Assembly (NCBI GenBank): GCA_036499395.1
Contig: DASYDW010000132.1
Span: forward strand, 62,001-126,000
DNA from: Pirellulales bacterium
GTDB lineage: Bacteria; Planctomycetota; Planctomycetia; Pirellulales; JACPPG01
Reading direction: 5' to 3'
Length of the DNA: 64,000 nucleotides
Position numbers and translations under genes: made by a program. Below the pieces are notes generated by a model that saw only the letters and a list, made by a program, of their open reading frames with translations, was not told the DNA's origin and did not search any database. This document shows, one piece after another, positions 38,703-47,431 of this stretch; positions within the stretch are counted from its first letter, which is position 1; each line of letters starts with the position of its first letter.

Positions 38703-40625
38703 ATGTGTGGCATTGTTGCCATGTTCTCGCGCAGCGGCCCCGTTTCGGTCCCCGCGCTCGAGCGGGGTATGCAAACCCTGCACCATCGCGGGCCGGATGG
38801 TCAACGGCATTGGGTGGCGCCGCACGGTCGGGTGGCCCTCGGGCATACACGTCTGAGCATCATCGACCTGAAGACGGGGGACCAGCCGATCGCCAACGAA
38901 GATGAGCGGCTGCACATCATCGTCAACGGCGAGTTCTACGATTTCGAACGCATCCAGCGCGAGCTAACGGCGCGCGGCCACACGCTGCGTACTCATTCCG
39001 ACAGTGAAATCGCGCTGCACCTGTATGAGGATTACGGCGCCTCGGCGCTGCAGGAACTGCGTGGCGAGTTCGCCATCATCCTGTGGGACGAGGCCAACGG
39101 AACGTTAATGGCCGTTCGCGACCGGTTTGGCGTCAAGCCGCTGTATTACGCGCAGGTCGGCGACACGCTCTATTTCGCCTCGGAGGCCAAGGCCTTGTTC
39201 GCTGCTGGAGTCCCGGCGCGGTGGGATCACGAATCATTCTTTCAGATTTCGCACGTCTATTTCGACCAGGACCGTTCGCTGTTCCAGGGCGTTCGCCAGG
39301 TCCCACCCGGCTGCTATTTGCTGGCCACGCAGCAACACACGCAAATCGTCCGTTATTGGGATTTCGACTATCCGCGCATCGATGAACCGCGTCCCGCGCT
39401 CAGTGACGCCGAGCATATTGAGCGCATGCGAGCTACGCTGGACGAGGCTGTCCGCATTCGCCTGCGAGCCGACGTCCCCGTCGGGTGCTACCTGAGTGGC
39501 GGGCTGGATAGCTGTGCCCTGCTGGGCATCGCCGCGGCGCACCGCAGTGATCCGATCGAAGCCTTTACCCTCTGCTTTGACGTCGATTCCTACAACGAGG
39601 AATTTGTGGCCCAGGAGATGGCCGAGCACGCACATGCCAATTTCCATCCGCTGCCGATCAAGCAGACACAACTGGCCGACAATTTCTCGGACGCCATCTG
39701 GCACAGCGAGACGCTGACGGCCAATCCGCACGGTGTGGCCAAATTCCTGCTCAGTCAGATGGTGCGCGATCACGGCTTCAAGGTCGTGCTCACGGGCGAA
39801 GGATCCGATGAGATCCTGGGTGGGTATGCCCATTTCCGCCGCGACATGCTGCTGTATAACTCGGCCGGGCAAGATCCCAACGAGGTCGAACGGCTGCTGA
39901 AAGAGCTGACCGATAGCAATCAGGTCTCCCGTGGCGTCCTCTTGCCCAACGGCGAGCCGCTGCCGATGGATAGCGTAAAGCGCACATTGGGCTTCGTGCC
40001 GTCGTGGCTGGAAGTTCGCTCTGCAAACGCTGTGCGCTATCGTCGCCTGCTGCGGCCGGAATTCTTGTCCGAATTTGCTGATCGCGATCCCTTCCGTGTA
40101 TTCCTGAATCGCTTTGACGTGCGCGGGCAGCTCAGCGGGCGCGAGCCTGTGAATCAGTCGCTCTACTTGTGGACCAAGACGATGCTCGCCAACTACCTGC
40201 TGAACATGCTGGGAGATCGCATGGAGATGGCGCACTCGATCGAGGGACGCGTTCCCTTCCTGGACCACAAAGTGGTCGAGCTGGTACGTGATCTGCCCGT
40301 GGCTATGAAGATCCGCGGTATGACCGAGAAATACGTGCTCCGAGAGGCAGCCAAGCCGTTCATTACCGACACCATTTACCGGCGGCAGAAGCATCCGTTC
40401 CTGGCGCCGCCGTCAGGCTTGGAGCAGACAGGTCGGCTTAGCCAGTTGATGAACGACACTCTGCGTGGGCCGGCACTTGAATCGCAACCGTTTTATGACC
40501 CCAAGGCCGTATTGGGCGTACTTGACCGCATGCCCACCCTGGACGAACAAAAGCGGAGCGGCGCGAGCTATCTGCTTACCCACGTGTTGAGCGCGTGCGT
40601 TTTGCAAGAACGATACAAACTATAG
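38703..40625 (+). CDS. asnB: asparagine synthetase (glutamine-hydrolysing)
   Basis: 640 residues, normal length. The start MCGIVAMFSR exposes Cys2, the nucleophile of the N-terminal glutaminase. HHRGPDG (about 29-35), GHTRLSIIDL and NGEFYDF complete the Ntn-type amidotransferase domain. The synthetase domain has the PP-loop YLSGGLDS (about 263-270) and GEGSDEILGGY (about 365-375), which bind ATP and aspartate. It makes asparagine from aspartate, ATP and glutamine in the cytoplasm, though homologues of this length also serve in polysaccharide or exopeptide modification. Start ATG 38703 with an AAAGG-type site. Followed at 41 bp by a nitroreductase gene. Confidence 0.92.
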   Translation: MCGIVAMFSRSGPVSVPALERGMQTLHHRGPDGQRHWVAPHGRVALGHTRLSIIDLKTGDQPIANEDERLHIIVNGEFYDFERIQRELTARGHTLRTHSDSEIALHLYEDYGASALQELRGEFAIILWDEANGTLMAVRDRFGVKPLYYAQVGDTLYFASEAKALFAAGVPARWDHESFFQISHVYFDQDRSLFQGVRQVPPGCYLLATQQHTQIVRYWDFDYPRIDEPRPALSDAEHIERMRATLDEAVRIRLRADVPVGCYLSGGLDSCALLGIAAAHRSDPIEAFTLCFDVDSYNEEFVAQEMAEHAHANFHPLPIKQTQLADNFSDAIWHSETLTANPHGVAKFLLSQMVRDHGFKVVLTGEGSDEILGGYAHFRRDMLLYNSAGQDPNEVERLLKELTDSNQVSRGVLLPNGEPLPMDSVKRTLGFVPSWLEVRSANAVRYRRLLRPEFLSEFADRDPFRVFLNRFDVRGQLSGREPVNQSLYLWTKTMLANYLLNMLGDRMEMAHSIEGRVPFLDHKVVELVRDLPVAMKIRGMTEKYVLREAAKPFITDTIYRRQKHPFLAPPSGLEQTGRLSQLMNDTLRGPALESQPFYDPKAVLGVLDRMPTLDEQKRSGASYLLTHVLSACVLQERYKL

Positions 40626-40666
40626 GCAATCTGACTGCTTACAGCCCTCTGCCAACTGCTATCCTC

Positions 40667-41335
40667 ATGCACGACCTTGACCAGATGATTCGTGAGAGGC
40701 GTAGCGTACGCGGCTTTTTTGCTGATCGGCCGGTGCCGCGCCAGGTGTTGGACGAAGCGTTAGAACTGGCACAGCGTGCTCCCTCGAACTGCAACGTGCA
40801 GCCGTGGCGAGTCTTCATCGCCAGTGGGCCGGCACGCGATAGGTTGCGGGCTGCTTTATGTCAGGCCGTGGCGGAGGGGCAAATGCCCGACGCCGACGAT
40901 GCGCTCGACGCTTTCGCGGGCGTCTATCGCAAGCTGCAGGTCGATTGCGCGGTGACGATGTATCGCGAGATGGGCATCGCCCGCGACGATTACGAAGGTC
41001 GCATGCGAGCCACGCTGCGCAATTTCGAACTCTTCGACGCCCCGCACGTGGCCATTGTCTGCATGCAAAAAGCGTTTGGCGTACGCGTGGCACTCGATGT
41101 CGGGGCGTATGTGCAGACATTGCTCCTGGCGTTGTGGTCTCGCGGCGTGGCGAGTTGCGCCCAGGCGAGCCTCAGCAGCTATCCTGGCATCATCCGCCGC
41201 GAATTGTCGATCTCCGACGATTTGCGCATCGTGTGTGGCATCTCGTTCGGATATGAAGATCCGTCGGTGCTTGCCAATCGCACGCGGCAGGCTCGCGATC
41301 CGATGTCGGCGAACGTGACGTTCCTCGACGCCTGA
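40667..41335 (+). CDS. nitroreductase family flavoprotein
   Basis: 222 residues from ATG 40667; the frame is open from 40595 inside the previous gene. IRERRSVRGFFADRPV (about 7-22) and APSNCNVQPWRVFIASG (about 39-55) are the FMN-binding signatures. SISFGYEDP-like C-terminal motif, here GISFGYEDP, is also typical. The protein is expected to be a homodimeric FMN enzyme using NAD(P)H to reduce nitro compounds, quinones or enones. Only 41 bp follow the asnB stop, so it is probably cotranscribed, but no metabolic link is evident. Confidence 0.88.
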   Translation: MHDLDQMIRERRSVRGFFADRPVPRQVLDEALELAQRAPSNCNVQPWRVFIASGPARDRLRAALCQAVAEGQMPDADDALDAFAGVYRKLQVDCAVTMYREMGIARDDYEGRMRATLRNFELFDAPHVAIVCMQKAFGVRVALDVGAYVQTLLLALWSRGVASCAQASLSSYPGIIRRELSISDDLRIVCGISFGYEDPSVLANRTRQARDPMSANVTFLDA

Positions 41336-41378
41336 CCGCTCAATTAGGGTGCTCTGTGAGCACCGAAACCGCCTAGAC

Positions 41379-42716
41379 CTATAACAACTCGTGTAGTACG
41401 CGCCCCTTGCATAGCACGATCGGCCGGTCGAATCGATCGCGCAGTTCGGTCGTGGGATCGACCCCCAGATGCGACCACATCGTGGCCAACACGTCGGCCG
41501 GCGCCACAGGCTGACTTGTTACGTAAGCGCCTTTGGCATCGCTGGCCCCGTGTACAATTCCACCGCGGACGCCACCGCCGGCCAGCAGGCACGAGTAGGC
41601 GCTCGGCCAATGATCCCGCCCCGCCTCTTTATTGATGACCGGCGTACGACCGAATTCCCCTGTCTTGATAACCATCGTCCGCTCGAGCATCCCGCGCGAT
41701 GCCAGGTCTTCGATCAGCGCGGAATAGGCCTGATCGAGGGGGGGCACTCGATGCTTATACGTGTTCTGGATGTGGCCGTGCGAATCCCAAGACTGGTTGA
41801 AGGCGTTGTACGAGACCATGCGGACGCCCGCCTCGACCAGGCGCCGGGCAAGCAGCAATGACTGCCCCAGCGACGTCTTTCCATACCGGTCGCGCATCGC
41901 GTCCGACTCGCGCGAAAGATCGAGAGCGTCACGAAAGCCTGGATCGATTAGCAGATCGTACGCGCTTTGACGCAGTCGATCGTGCGATTGTGTCAATTGG
42001 TTTTCCAAATGCCTGGTCGTGGCGTCGATCTGTTCGCGCAGGGTCCAGCGAGACTGCATCCGGTCGAGCGGCACGTACTCAGGCAGCGTCAAGTCGAGCG
42101 GCTTGAAATCGGCTTTGCTCGGATCGCCCGAAATTAAAAACGGATCGGTCAGGTTTCCCAAAAAACCGCCGTATTGTCCCGGCATACGATTCGACGGACC
42201 AGGAATGCTCAACCAGTTGGGCAACGACACACTCACGGGCACCGCGGCCGGCGATCGCTGTAGATAGTTCAGCACCGCGCCGGGACCTGGGAAATCCTCG
42301 CCACGCGCCTCGCGATCCTCATTGCGTTGATCGTTCGAGCCTGTGAGCGTGACGTACGTGCCCGCAATATGATTATTGAAATCATGTTCCATCGACCGCA
42401 CGAGCGCGACGTGATGCGCGATCTTGGCTGTTTGCGGCAGCATCTCGCCCAGCCGCAGCCCCGGTACGCTGGAATCGATCGTGCCGAAGGGACCGCGAAT
42501 CTGCTCGCTGGCCTGTGGCTTTGGGTCGTAAAGATCGATATGGCTCAGTCCGCCCTGCAGCAGTATGAAAATGCAACGCCGCTGCGGATCGCCCGCGCCT
42601 GAACGGGACGTAGCCGCCTGCACAGCCTGGCTGCCGGCGCCGGCCAGGATCGACAAGCCGCCGACACGCAAAACCTCGCGACGGCTCCAAGCAGAAGGCA
42701 AATGGCCACGTGGCAT
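41379..42716 (-). CDS. DUF1501 family protein, Tat-exported, second in window
   Basis: 445 residues. The twin-arginine signal SRREVLRVGGLSILAG (about 11-26) is followed by the DUF1501 fold: IFILLQGGLSHIDLYDPKP, IRGPFGTIDSSVPGLRLGEML, GKTSLGQSLLLARRLVEAGV and TGEFGRTPVINKEAGRDHW. It differs from the one at 14991-16385 in length and sequence, so they are separate family members. Again no DUF1549/DUF1553 partner is adjacent. Probably a secreted enzyme of the alkaline-phosphatase-like superfamily of unknown activity. Confidence 0.88.
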   Translation of the reverse strand: MPRGHLPSAWSRREVLRVGGLSILAGAGSQAVQAATSRSGAGDPQRRCIFILLQGGLSHIDLYDPKPQASEQIRGPFGTIDSSVPGLRLGEMLPQTAKIAHHVALVRSMEHDFNNHIAGTYVTLTGSNDQRNEDREARGEDFPGPGAVLNYLQRSPAAVPVSVSLPNWLSIPGPSNRMPGQYGGFLGNLTDPFLISGDPSKADFKPLDLTLPEYVPLDRMQSRWTLREQIDATTRHLENQLTQSHDRLRQSAYDLLIDPGFRDALDLSRESDAMRDRYGKTSLGQSLLLARRLVEAGVRMVSYNAFNQSWDSHGHIQNTYKHRVPPLDQAYSALIEDLASRGMLERTMVIKTGEFGRTPVINKEAGRDHWPSAYSCLLAGGGVRGGIVHGASDAKGAYVTSQPVAPADVLATMWSHLGVDPTTELRDRFDRPIVLCKGRVLHELL

Positions 42717-42812
42717 GAGGAAACTCTCGGGCGGGAAAGGGCTCGGGGCGGGTGTCCGTCAGTGTAGCCAGATTTATCACCGATCGCCAAGCGAAATGGC
42801 CCTTATACGGTC

Positions 42813-43652
42813 TTACAACGCCAGCTTGTAAACGCGCAGGGCATTTTCGCGCAAGAACTTTGCCATCGTTTCCGGTTTTAGCGGCAACTCGCGAGCCTGC
42901 GCCGCGCATTTTTCCAGCGAGAGCATTGGGAAGTTCGTGCCGAACAGCACCTTGTCCGCGCCGTACGTGTTCATGAAATGGATGAGTTGCGGCGGGTAAT
43001 ATTTCGGCAGGTAGGCGCTCGTATCGATGTACACGTGCTCGTGTTTCCAGGCCAGCGCGATCATCTCGTCCGTCCACGGATAGCCAATGTGCCCACCAAG
43101 AATTCGCAACTCAGGAAATGTCAACGCCACTTCGTCGATGTAAGGAATCGGGCGCCCCGGTTCAGACGGCATCAAGGGGCCTGTGTGTCCGACTTGCGTG
43201 CAAAACGGAATATCCAGTTCGATGCACTTTACGTACAGCGGATAGTACAGCTTGTCATTCGGCGGGCGATTCCACAGCCAAGGAATCACGCGCAGCGCCT
43301 TGAAGCCCAACTGCCGCACGGCACGATCCAGCTCGCGCACTGCCTCGACTGGTTTCTCTAAGTTCACCGTCGCCACGCCGACAAAACGTTTCGGATAGGC
43401 GTGCAGAAACTCGGCAATGCGATCGTTGCTGGTGATCGAAATGCCAGGTCGAGCCCAGGTGGTCATGCACACCCGTTCGATGCCGGCGGCGTCCATCATT
43501 CCCACCATCTCGTCGGCGCTTACCCCTTTCTCCAACAGGTGTGCGGAGCCCGACTGGCGGAACAGCCTCGCGATCTCGGGCACGGAATCGAACATCTCCT
43601 TGATGGCCGGGTTGGCCCAGGCGTCGATGATTGGAATCGGCTGATCGGACAT
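42813..43652 (-). CDS. amidohydrolase-like TIM-barrel protein with altered metal site
   Basis: 279 residues from ATG 43652. The amidohydrolase_2-type barrel is visible: VTVNLEKPVEAVRELDRAV, GFKALRVIPWLWNRPP, FCTQVGHTGPL, LRILGGHIGYPW and VLFGTNFPML. The usual first-strand HxH motif is replaced, IDAWANPAI instead of IDxHxH, and the final GSD is GTN. The two other His residues remain. It is therefore either a metal-poor subfamily or not an active hydrolase. Divergent from the SDR gene 146 bp away; no metabolic role can be fixed. Confidence 0.78.
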   Translation of the reverse strand: MSDQPIPIIDAWANPAIKEMFDSVPEIARLFRQSGSAHLLEKGVSADEMVGMMDAAGIERVCMTTWARPGISITSNDRIAEFLHAYPKRFVGVATVNLEKPVEAVRELDRAVRQLGFKALRVIPWLWNRPPNDKLYYPLYVKCIELDIPFCTQVGHTGPLMPSEPGRPIPYIDEVALTFPELRILGGHIGYPWTDEMIALAWKHEHVYIDTSAYLPKYYPPQLIHFMNTYGADKVLFGTNFPMLSLEKCAAQARELPLKPETMAKFLRENALRVYKLAL

Positions 43653-43798
43653 CGGAATTGTCTCGGGCGCAGGGTGGATGTGCTTTCGGCACATCGTAAG
43701 CCGTGCGGCGCTGTCGAAGCAAGCAATGGATGGCCGCAGTTGCTAAGTTAGTCTCGTCACATGGCAAAAAAATCGAAGTGATCGACGAGGCGCATGGC

Positions 43799-44578
43799 AT
43801 GAATTCCTTGGCCGGACGCGTAGCGATTGTTACCGGTGGAGCGAGCGGCATTGGTCGGGCCACGGCAATTGCACTAGCCCGTGAAGGGGCAAAAGTCTTT
43901 GTTGGTGACGTTCGACTGCCAGAGGAGAACACGCCAAGATTTGGAGAGCTTGGCATTCACGCGCAGTTGTGCGACGTGCGACGCGATGAAGAAGTACGCC
44001 GACTTTTGGAACGGGCCGTGTCTGACGAGGGGCGGCTGGACATCATTGTCAGCAACGCCGGCATTGGTCTCGTCAAGCAAATACCGGACGTCACCGAGGC
44101 AGAATGGGACGCCGTTATGGAGATCAATTTCAAGGCGACGTACTTGCTGGCGCACCATGCTATTTCGCATCTGCGCGCAGCCGGCGGTGGTTCAATCATC
44201 GTTACCGCCAGCAACGCCGGACTGCTTCCGCGCGCGCACGATCCCGTTTATTCGACGAGCAAAATGGCTTTGATCGCGATGACCCGCAGCCTGGCCCTTT
44301 GTCACGCGCGTGATCGGATTCGGGTGAACGCCGTTTGTCCCGGTCCCGTTGGCGACACAGGCATGATGAACGCCGATCTGGCCTCGGCCACGGATCGCCA
44401 GGCTACGGCTGCGCGATTCATCGCCGCCAGTCCACTTGCCCAGGCCTATGGCCGGATGATCACGCCGGAGGAAGTGGCGCAGGCGATCCTGTACCTGGCC
44501 AGCGAGGCTGCGGCGATGGTGACCGGCACAATGATCGCGATCGACGGCGGCAAATCGCTGGGCGTGCCGCCCGAGTGA
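43799..44578 (+). CDS. short-chain dehydrogenase/reductase (classical SDR)
   Basis: 259 residues from ATG 43799; upstream open frame to 43703 ignored. TGGASGIG (about 13-20) binds NAD(P), SNAGIG (about 83-88) and the catalytic YSTSK (about 153-157) are present with a Ser in VTASNAG. VNAVCPGPVGDTGMM and TMIAIDGGKSLGV close the fold. Likely a cytoplasmic NAD(P)-dependent oxidoreductase; the substrate cannot be told. Last gene before tRNA-Leu, hence the last gene of the conserved chromosome part. Confidence 0.88.
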   Translation: MNSLAGRVAIVTGGASGIGRATAIALAREGAKVFVGDVRLPEENTPRFGELGIHAQLCDVRRDEEVRRLLERAVSDEGRLDIIVSNAGIGLVKQIPDVTEAEWDAVMEINFKATYLLAHHAISHLRAAGGGSIIVTASNAGLLPRAHDPVYSTSKMALIAMTRSLALCHARDRIRVNAVCPGPVGDTGMMNADLASATDRQATAARFIAASPLAQAYGRMITPEEVAQAILYLASEAAAMVTGTMIAIDGGKSLGVPPE

Positions 44579-44631
44579 TTCTCACCTCATCCGGCGATAG
44601 ATCTAGCCGTTGCCGCATTGTGCGCGATTCG

Positions 44632-44717
<86 letters not shown>

Positions 44718-44722
44718 AAGTG

Positions 44723-46033
44723 TTATGCAGAAACAGTTTGCGTCGAATTCCGTGACTCGTCAAGGGAGCCTGTTTCGGGCTGCGCGCAACGGGCGCGCAA
44801 TGATCGGTGCATCTGTGTTGCGCCCTTGCCGCCTGTGCCGATCCTGCGTTCGACGTTGCGTCGTGCAATAGTTAGTTGATCCATCCTGTCGTAGTGCCGA
44901 CGGATCACCTCAGGAGTGGCGCCAACCATGACGCTGACGTCTTTCTCCGAAGCGCCAGCCATTTGCATGCCGGTTATTGCAGTGCGCCGGAAATCGTGCA
45001 TCGTGAACGGCTCCCATTGCCTCTTACCTTCCACGGCCTTCGCCGTCTTGGCGTCGTTAAACCGCTGTAGCTCCTGCTGGACCCATCCGACGAGTCTGCA
45101 GGGCCCGAATCCCTTCACCCGGGCCGCGTGGTTTGGCTGGCGTTTCCAGAGGATCAGGAGCCGCCGCAATTCGTCCGAGAAACGGCCAAACGCCCAGCCG
45201 CCAGCCGAGCAGGCACACAACTCGGCGTGGAGATCCTCGGGAAGCCAGCCATATTTGTACTTGCGCGTCTTGGACGATCCTGCGCAAACCCGCACGTAAC
45301 CATCGGCCAGCAGGTCTTCGTCTCTAAGGCTCGCAATCTCGGTTGCCCGCCAGCCGAGCAACGCCGCGACCTCCAAATAAACGAGCGGCAGCCGCCAATT
45401 ATTCCAGCGCTCATTCAGCCAGGCGAACAGTTCAGCCGTTTCGCCGGCCGTCACAATCCGGACATCGGGATCGTCGCACTTGGGCGGCTTAACCTTCTCG
45501 AAGGGATTTGATGGCAGCAGACTGCATTCGGAACCCAACCATTTGCCGAATACCGCTTTGAGAGTCGAGAGGTCTCCCCGGAGCGTCCAGGGGGACACAG
45601 CGTTCTTACCCTCGGAACGTCGACGCTTGTACTCGTTGGCATGTTCCAAGGTCACATCAGCGGGACTGCCCAAATCGGGGAATCCCTTCTGCAACGCGTC
45701 AAAGAGCAGCAATGCATCCGCAACGTAGGAGGGACGCAAATTGTCCGCCCGCATTGCTCGCTCTACAGCGTCACGGCAGTCCAGCCAAGATGGCCTGAAG
45801 GGCTCGGGTTCTGGTTCCAAGGCAATCGGCGCTTGGGGCAGAAGCCCGTTGACCTCTGCCCATTTCAGTTTGCGTAGGGACTCCGCCTCGGAACGATCTG
45901 CCGTTCCCGCGGCTTCACATTGCCATTTGCCGGTAGCAGGATCCTTCCAACGTAGGGCGAGCTTGTACGTCGCCTTGCCATTCTTGCGTTTCTTACTGGT
46001 TTTGCGCTTTACGATATAAATGTTCGTTGCCAT
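44723..46033 (-). CDS. tyrosine recombinase (integrase) next to tRNA-Leu
   Basis: 436 residues from ATG 46033, with GGAGG 8 bases upstream; the frame runs on to 46081. N-terminal Arm-type and SAM-like DNA-binding parts (about 1-175) precede the catalytic domain: Arg in LLGWRATEIASL (about 243), Lys-rich SSKTRKYKYGWLP, HDFRR (HxxR, about 343-347) and Tyr in RRHYDRMD (about 376). The usual second His box is GATP here. Position beside a tRNA gene and with an excisionase-like gene in the same operon indicate that it is the integrase of a mobile element extending rightward. The C-terminal end stops 6 bp from tRNA-Leu. Confidence 0.9.
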   Translation of the reverse strand: MATNIYIVKRKTSKKRKNGKATYKLALRWKDPATGKWQCEAAGTADRSEAESLRKLKWAEVNGLLPQAPIALEPEPEPFRPSWLDCRDAVERAMRADNLRPSYVADALLLFDALQKGFPDLGSPADVTLEHANEYKRRRSEGKNAVSPWTLRGDLSTLKAVFGKWLGSECSLLPSNPFEKVKPPKCDDPDVRIVTAGETAELFAWLNERWNNWRLPLVYLEVAALLGWRATEIASLRDEDLLADGYVRVCAGSSKTRKYKYGWLPEDLHAELCACSAGGWAFGRFSDELRRLLILWKRQPNHAARVKGFGPCRLVGWVQQELQRFNDAKTAKAVEGKRQWEPFTMHDFRRTAITGMQMAGASEKDVSVMVGATPEVIRRHYDRMDQLTIARRNVERRIGTGGKGATQMHRSLRARCAQPETGSLDESRNSTQTVSA

Positions 46034-46121
46034 CGTGCATCCTCCCATGAGAAATCTCAAAAGGCACCTGGACCCGACCATTGTGGGACTGATCGTAGAA
46101 GATCAGCCCCACCCGGCACCT

Positions 46122-46574
46122 TCAAGATGAGGCGCCGTCCGGCCGAAACACATCACCGTTTACCCTGAGTACGGGGTCCGAACTGTTGTCAGCGTTCGAG
46201 GGCTCGGTGCCGGCAGGCTCGACCTCAAGGTCCTCGAAGTCGACGTCGACCCCGGGTTCGATTGGCCGCAGGGTATCGCCCAGGCGAAGGTGATAGCGGA
46301 TGAGATTTGCCTGTCCCTGAATCAGCTTATACAGGCTCTCAAATGCGCCCTCTGGACTTCGAGGAATGTCCATCGTGCCGTTGATAACGAAGGCAACATG
46401 CAGGCGATCCCCTTCAAATCGCCAATCTAGCCGATCCTTAATCCCTTCAAACTCGGCGGATAGTTTTCGGCCAAGCGAAAACCTCAAACCATCTTCGATG
46501 TGCTCCAAAATCTCGTTCGCTTGATCCGTGTCAATGGAATTCGAACTTGGAACGCTTGCGAATGCTGTAGCCAT
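46122..46574 (-). CDS. small protein of integrase operon, orfB
   Basis: 150 residues, ATG 46574 with a GAAGGG-like site 10 bases upstream. Predicted helical first half (QANEILEHIEDGL), beta segment DRLDWRFEGDRLHVAFVING, then helix AFESLYKLIQGQANLIRYHLRLG, and an acidic, probably disordered tail. No family recognised. It lies 88 bp before the integrase start and is preceded by the leader RNA 1 module, so its expression is probably controlled by that leader. The role may be in regulation of excision; this is a guess from position. Confidence 0.65.
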   Translation of the reverse strand: MATAFASVPSSNSIDTDQANEILEHIEDGLRFSLGRKLSAEFEGIKDRLDWRFEGDRLHVAFVINGTMDIPRSPEGAFESLYKLIQGQANLIRYHLRLGDTLRPIEPGVDVDFEDLEVEPAGTEPSNADNSSDPVLRVNGDVFRPDGASS

Positions 46575-46609
46575 TTTGGCCAGCCCTTCTCGCGCCCGGA
46601 TAGGCGCGC

Positions 46610-46766
46610 AAAAAAACCCCAGCCCCGGTCAGTCGCCTTGAAAGCACCTGTGAGGGTGCCGCGCAGGAGTTACCTGCCTGCGCGCGGCTAACCGGGGTTG
46701 GGGTGTTTCTGTAACGCATTGGAAATTCTCTCACAGTTCGCGGTTTCAAGGCCGCGTCCAAACGTC
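46610..46766 (-). ncRNA. structured leader RNA 1 with terminator-type stem
   Basis: Read on the minus strand from the predicted start near 46766: hairpin CGCGG/CCGCG (46756-46752 and 46743-46739); then arm ACCCCAACCCCGGT (46704-46691), 61 nt of inner hairpins, and the closing arm ACCGGGGCTGGGGT (46629-46616), followed by seven T. The closing stem is 14 bp with one A-C mismatch. Inner hairpins: GCGCA/TGCGC with GGTAAC in its loop, and GCACC-CTCACA-GGTGC (46659-46644). It lies 36 nt before the start of orfB. See leader RNA 2 for covariation. Confidence 0.7.
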
Positions 46767-46772
46767 CTGCGC

Positions 46773-46801
46773 AGTATCGTGCCGATTTCCGGCACTGTCA
46801 A
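46773..46801 (-). promoter_or_regulatory. promoter with palindromic spacer, copy 1
   Basis: Minus strand: -35 TTGACA (46801-46796), 17-bp spacer GTGCCGGAAATCGGCAC, -10 GATACT (46778-46773). The whole spacer is an inverted repeat with 6-bp perfect arms, which looks like an operator where a dimeric repressor would block RNA polymerase. Confidence 0.75.
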
Positions 46802-46882
46802 TCTCACGAGGAATGCCAGGCTAGAACTGGGCTTCCTTCCTCCTACTTGTTAGGTGAACCGGTACCGTATATACGAGAGACT

Positions 46883-47197
46883 TCAAAGCTCGCCTGGCAC
46901 AGACGCCAGCGCGCCCTCAAGCTCTGAAACCCTCTCTCGGAGCCAGACCAGAATTTGCTGGCCGACTTCCTTCGAGGCGTCTACGCGCAGGTTGTGTAGC
47001 TTGTCATCACCAGGCAGCATTAAACCGACGCCCCAGCGCTTGCGTGGTTCGCCGGCGGCGGTTACCTCGTTCATCACTTCAATGAGCCAGCCAACGCTGT
47101 CGGCAGCGGCTCCTAGGCGATCTAGGTAGCAATTGAGATGTTGCATCCGACTCGGCTGAAACAACTCGGTCGCAGGGGGCTTGGTAATGGTAGCCAT
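46883..47197 (-). CDS. small protein of integrase operon, orfA
   Basis: 104 residues from ATG 47197; the frame runs on to 47305 inside the leader RNA and is not used. Mostly helical: MQHLNCYLDRLGAAADSVGW and QILVWLRERVSELEGAL. RKRWGVGLMLPGDDKLHNL is a central beta segment. No known family. Starts MATIT, similar to the MATAF start of orfB, but the bodies show no clear homology. Preceded by leader RNA 2. Confidence 0.65.
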   Translation of the reverse strand: MATITKPPATELFQPSRMQHLNCYLDRLGAAADSVGWLIEVMNEVTAAGEPRKRWGVGLMLPGDDKLHNLRVDASKEVGQQILVWLRERVSELEGALASVPGEL

Positions 47198-47230
47198 TTG
47201 GCACATTCTCTCTCTCGCCCTAGGCGCGCA

Positions 47231-47384
47231 AAAAAACCGCAGCCCCGGTATGTCGCTTGATAAGCGCCTGTGAAAGCGCCGCGCAAGTGTTACCAGCATG
47301 CGCACGGCGTACCGGGGTTGCGGTCATTTTGTGACTCATGGAATTCCACTCACAGCGCGGTTATCAAGCCGCGTCCAGTCGTCT
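47231..47384 (-). ncRNA. structured leader RNA 2 with terminator-type stem
   Basis: Minus strand, same layout as leader RNA 1: hairpin CGCGG/CCGCG (47374-47370, 47361-47357), arm ACCGCAACCCCGGT (47325-47312), exactly 61 nt of inner hairpins, arm ACCGGGGCTGCGGT (47250-47237) and seven T. Relative to copy 1 the long stem changes a C-G pair to G-C at the fourth position, and the small hairpin GCGCT-TTCACA-GGCGC (47280-47265) changes an A-T pair to G-C. The mismatch A-C in the long stem and the loop TCACA are kept. Compensatory changes support an RNA fold; it lies 33 nt before orfA. Confidence 0.72.
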
Positions 47385-47390
47385 CCGGTA

Positions 47391-47419
47391 ATATCATGCC
47401 GCTCCGCGGCGCTGTCAAC
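47391..47419 (-). promoter_or_regulatory. promoter with palindromic spacer, copy 2
   Basis: Minus strand: -35 TTGACA (47419-47414), 17-bp spacer GCGCCGCGGAGCGGCAT, -10 GATATT (47396-47391). The spacer keeps GCCG and CGGC arms at the same positions as copy 1, so the same type of regulator could bind both. Confidence 0.72.
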
Positions 47420-47431
47420 GCTTCTATATGT

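Noticed and set aside
46610..47330. Reading the two leader copies as a MITE or transposon end
   Set aside because: No terminal inverted repeats with target duplication; copies keep promoter, leader and start codon in register with genes, and base changes are compensatory.
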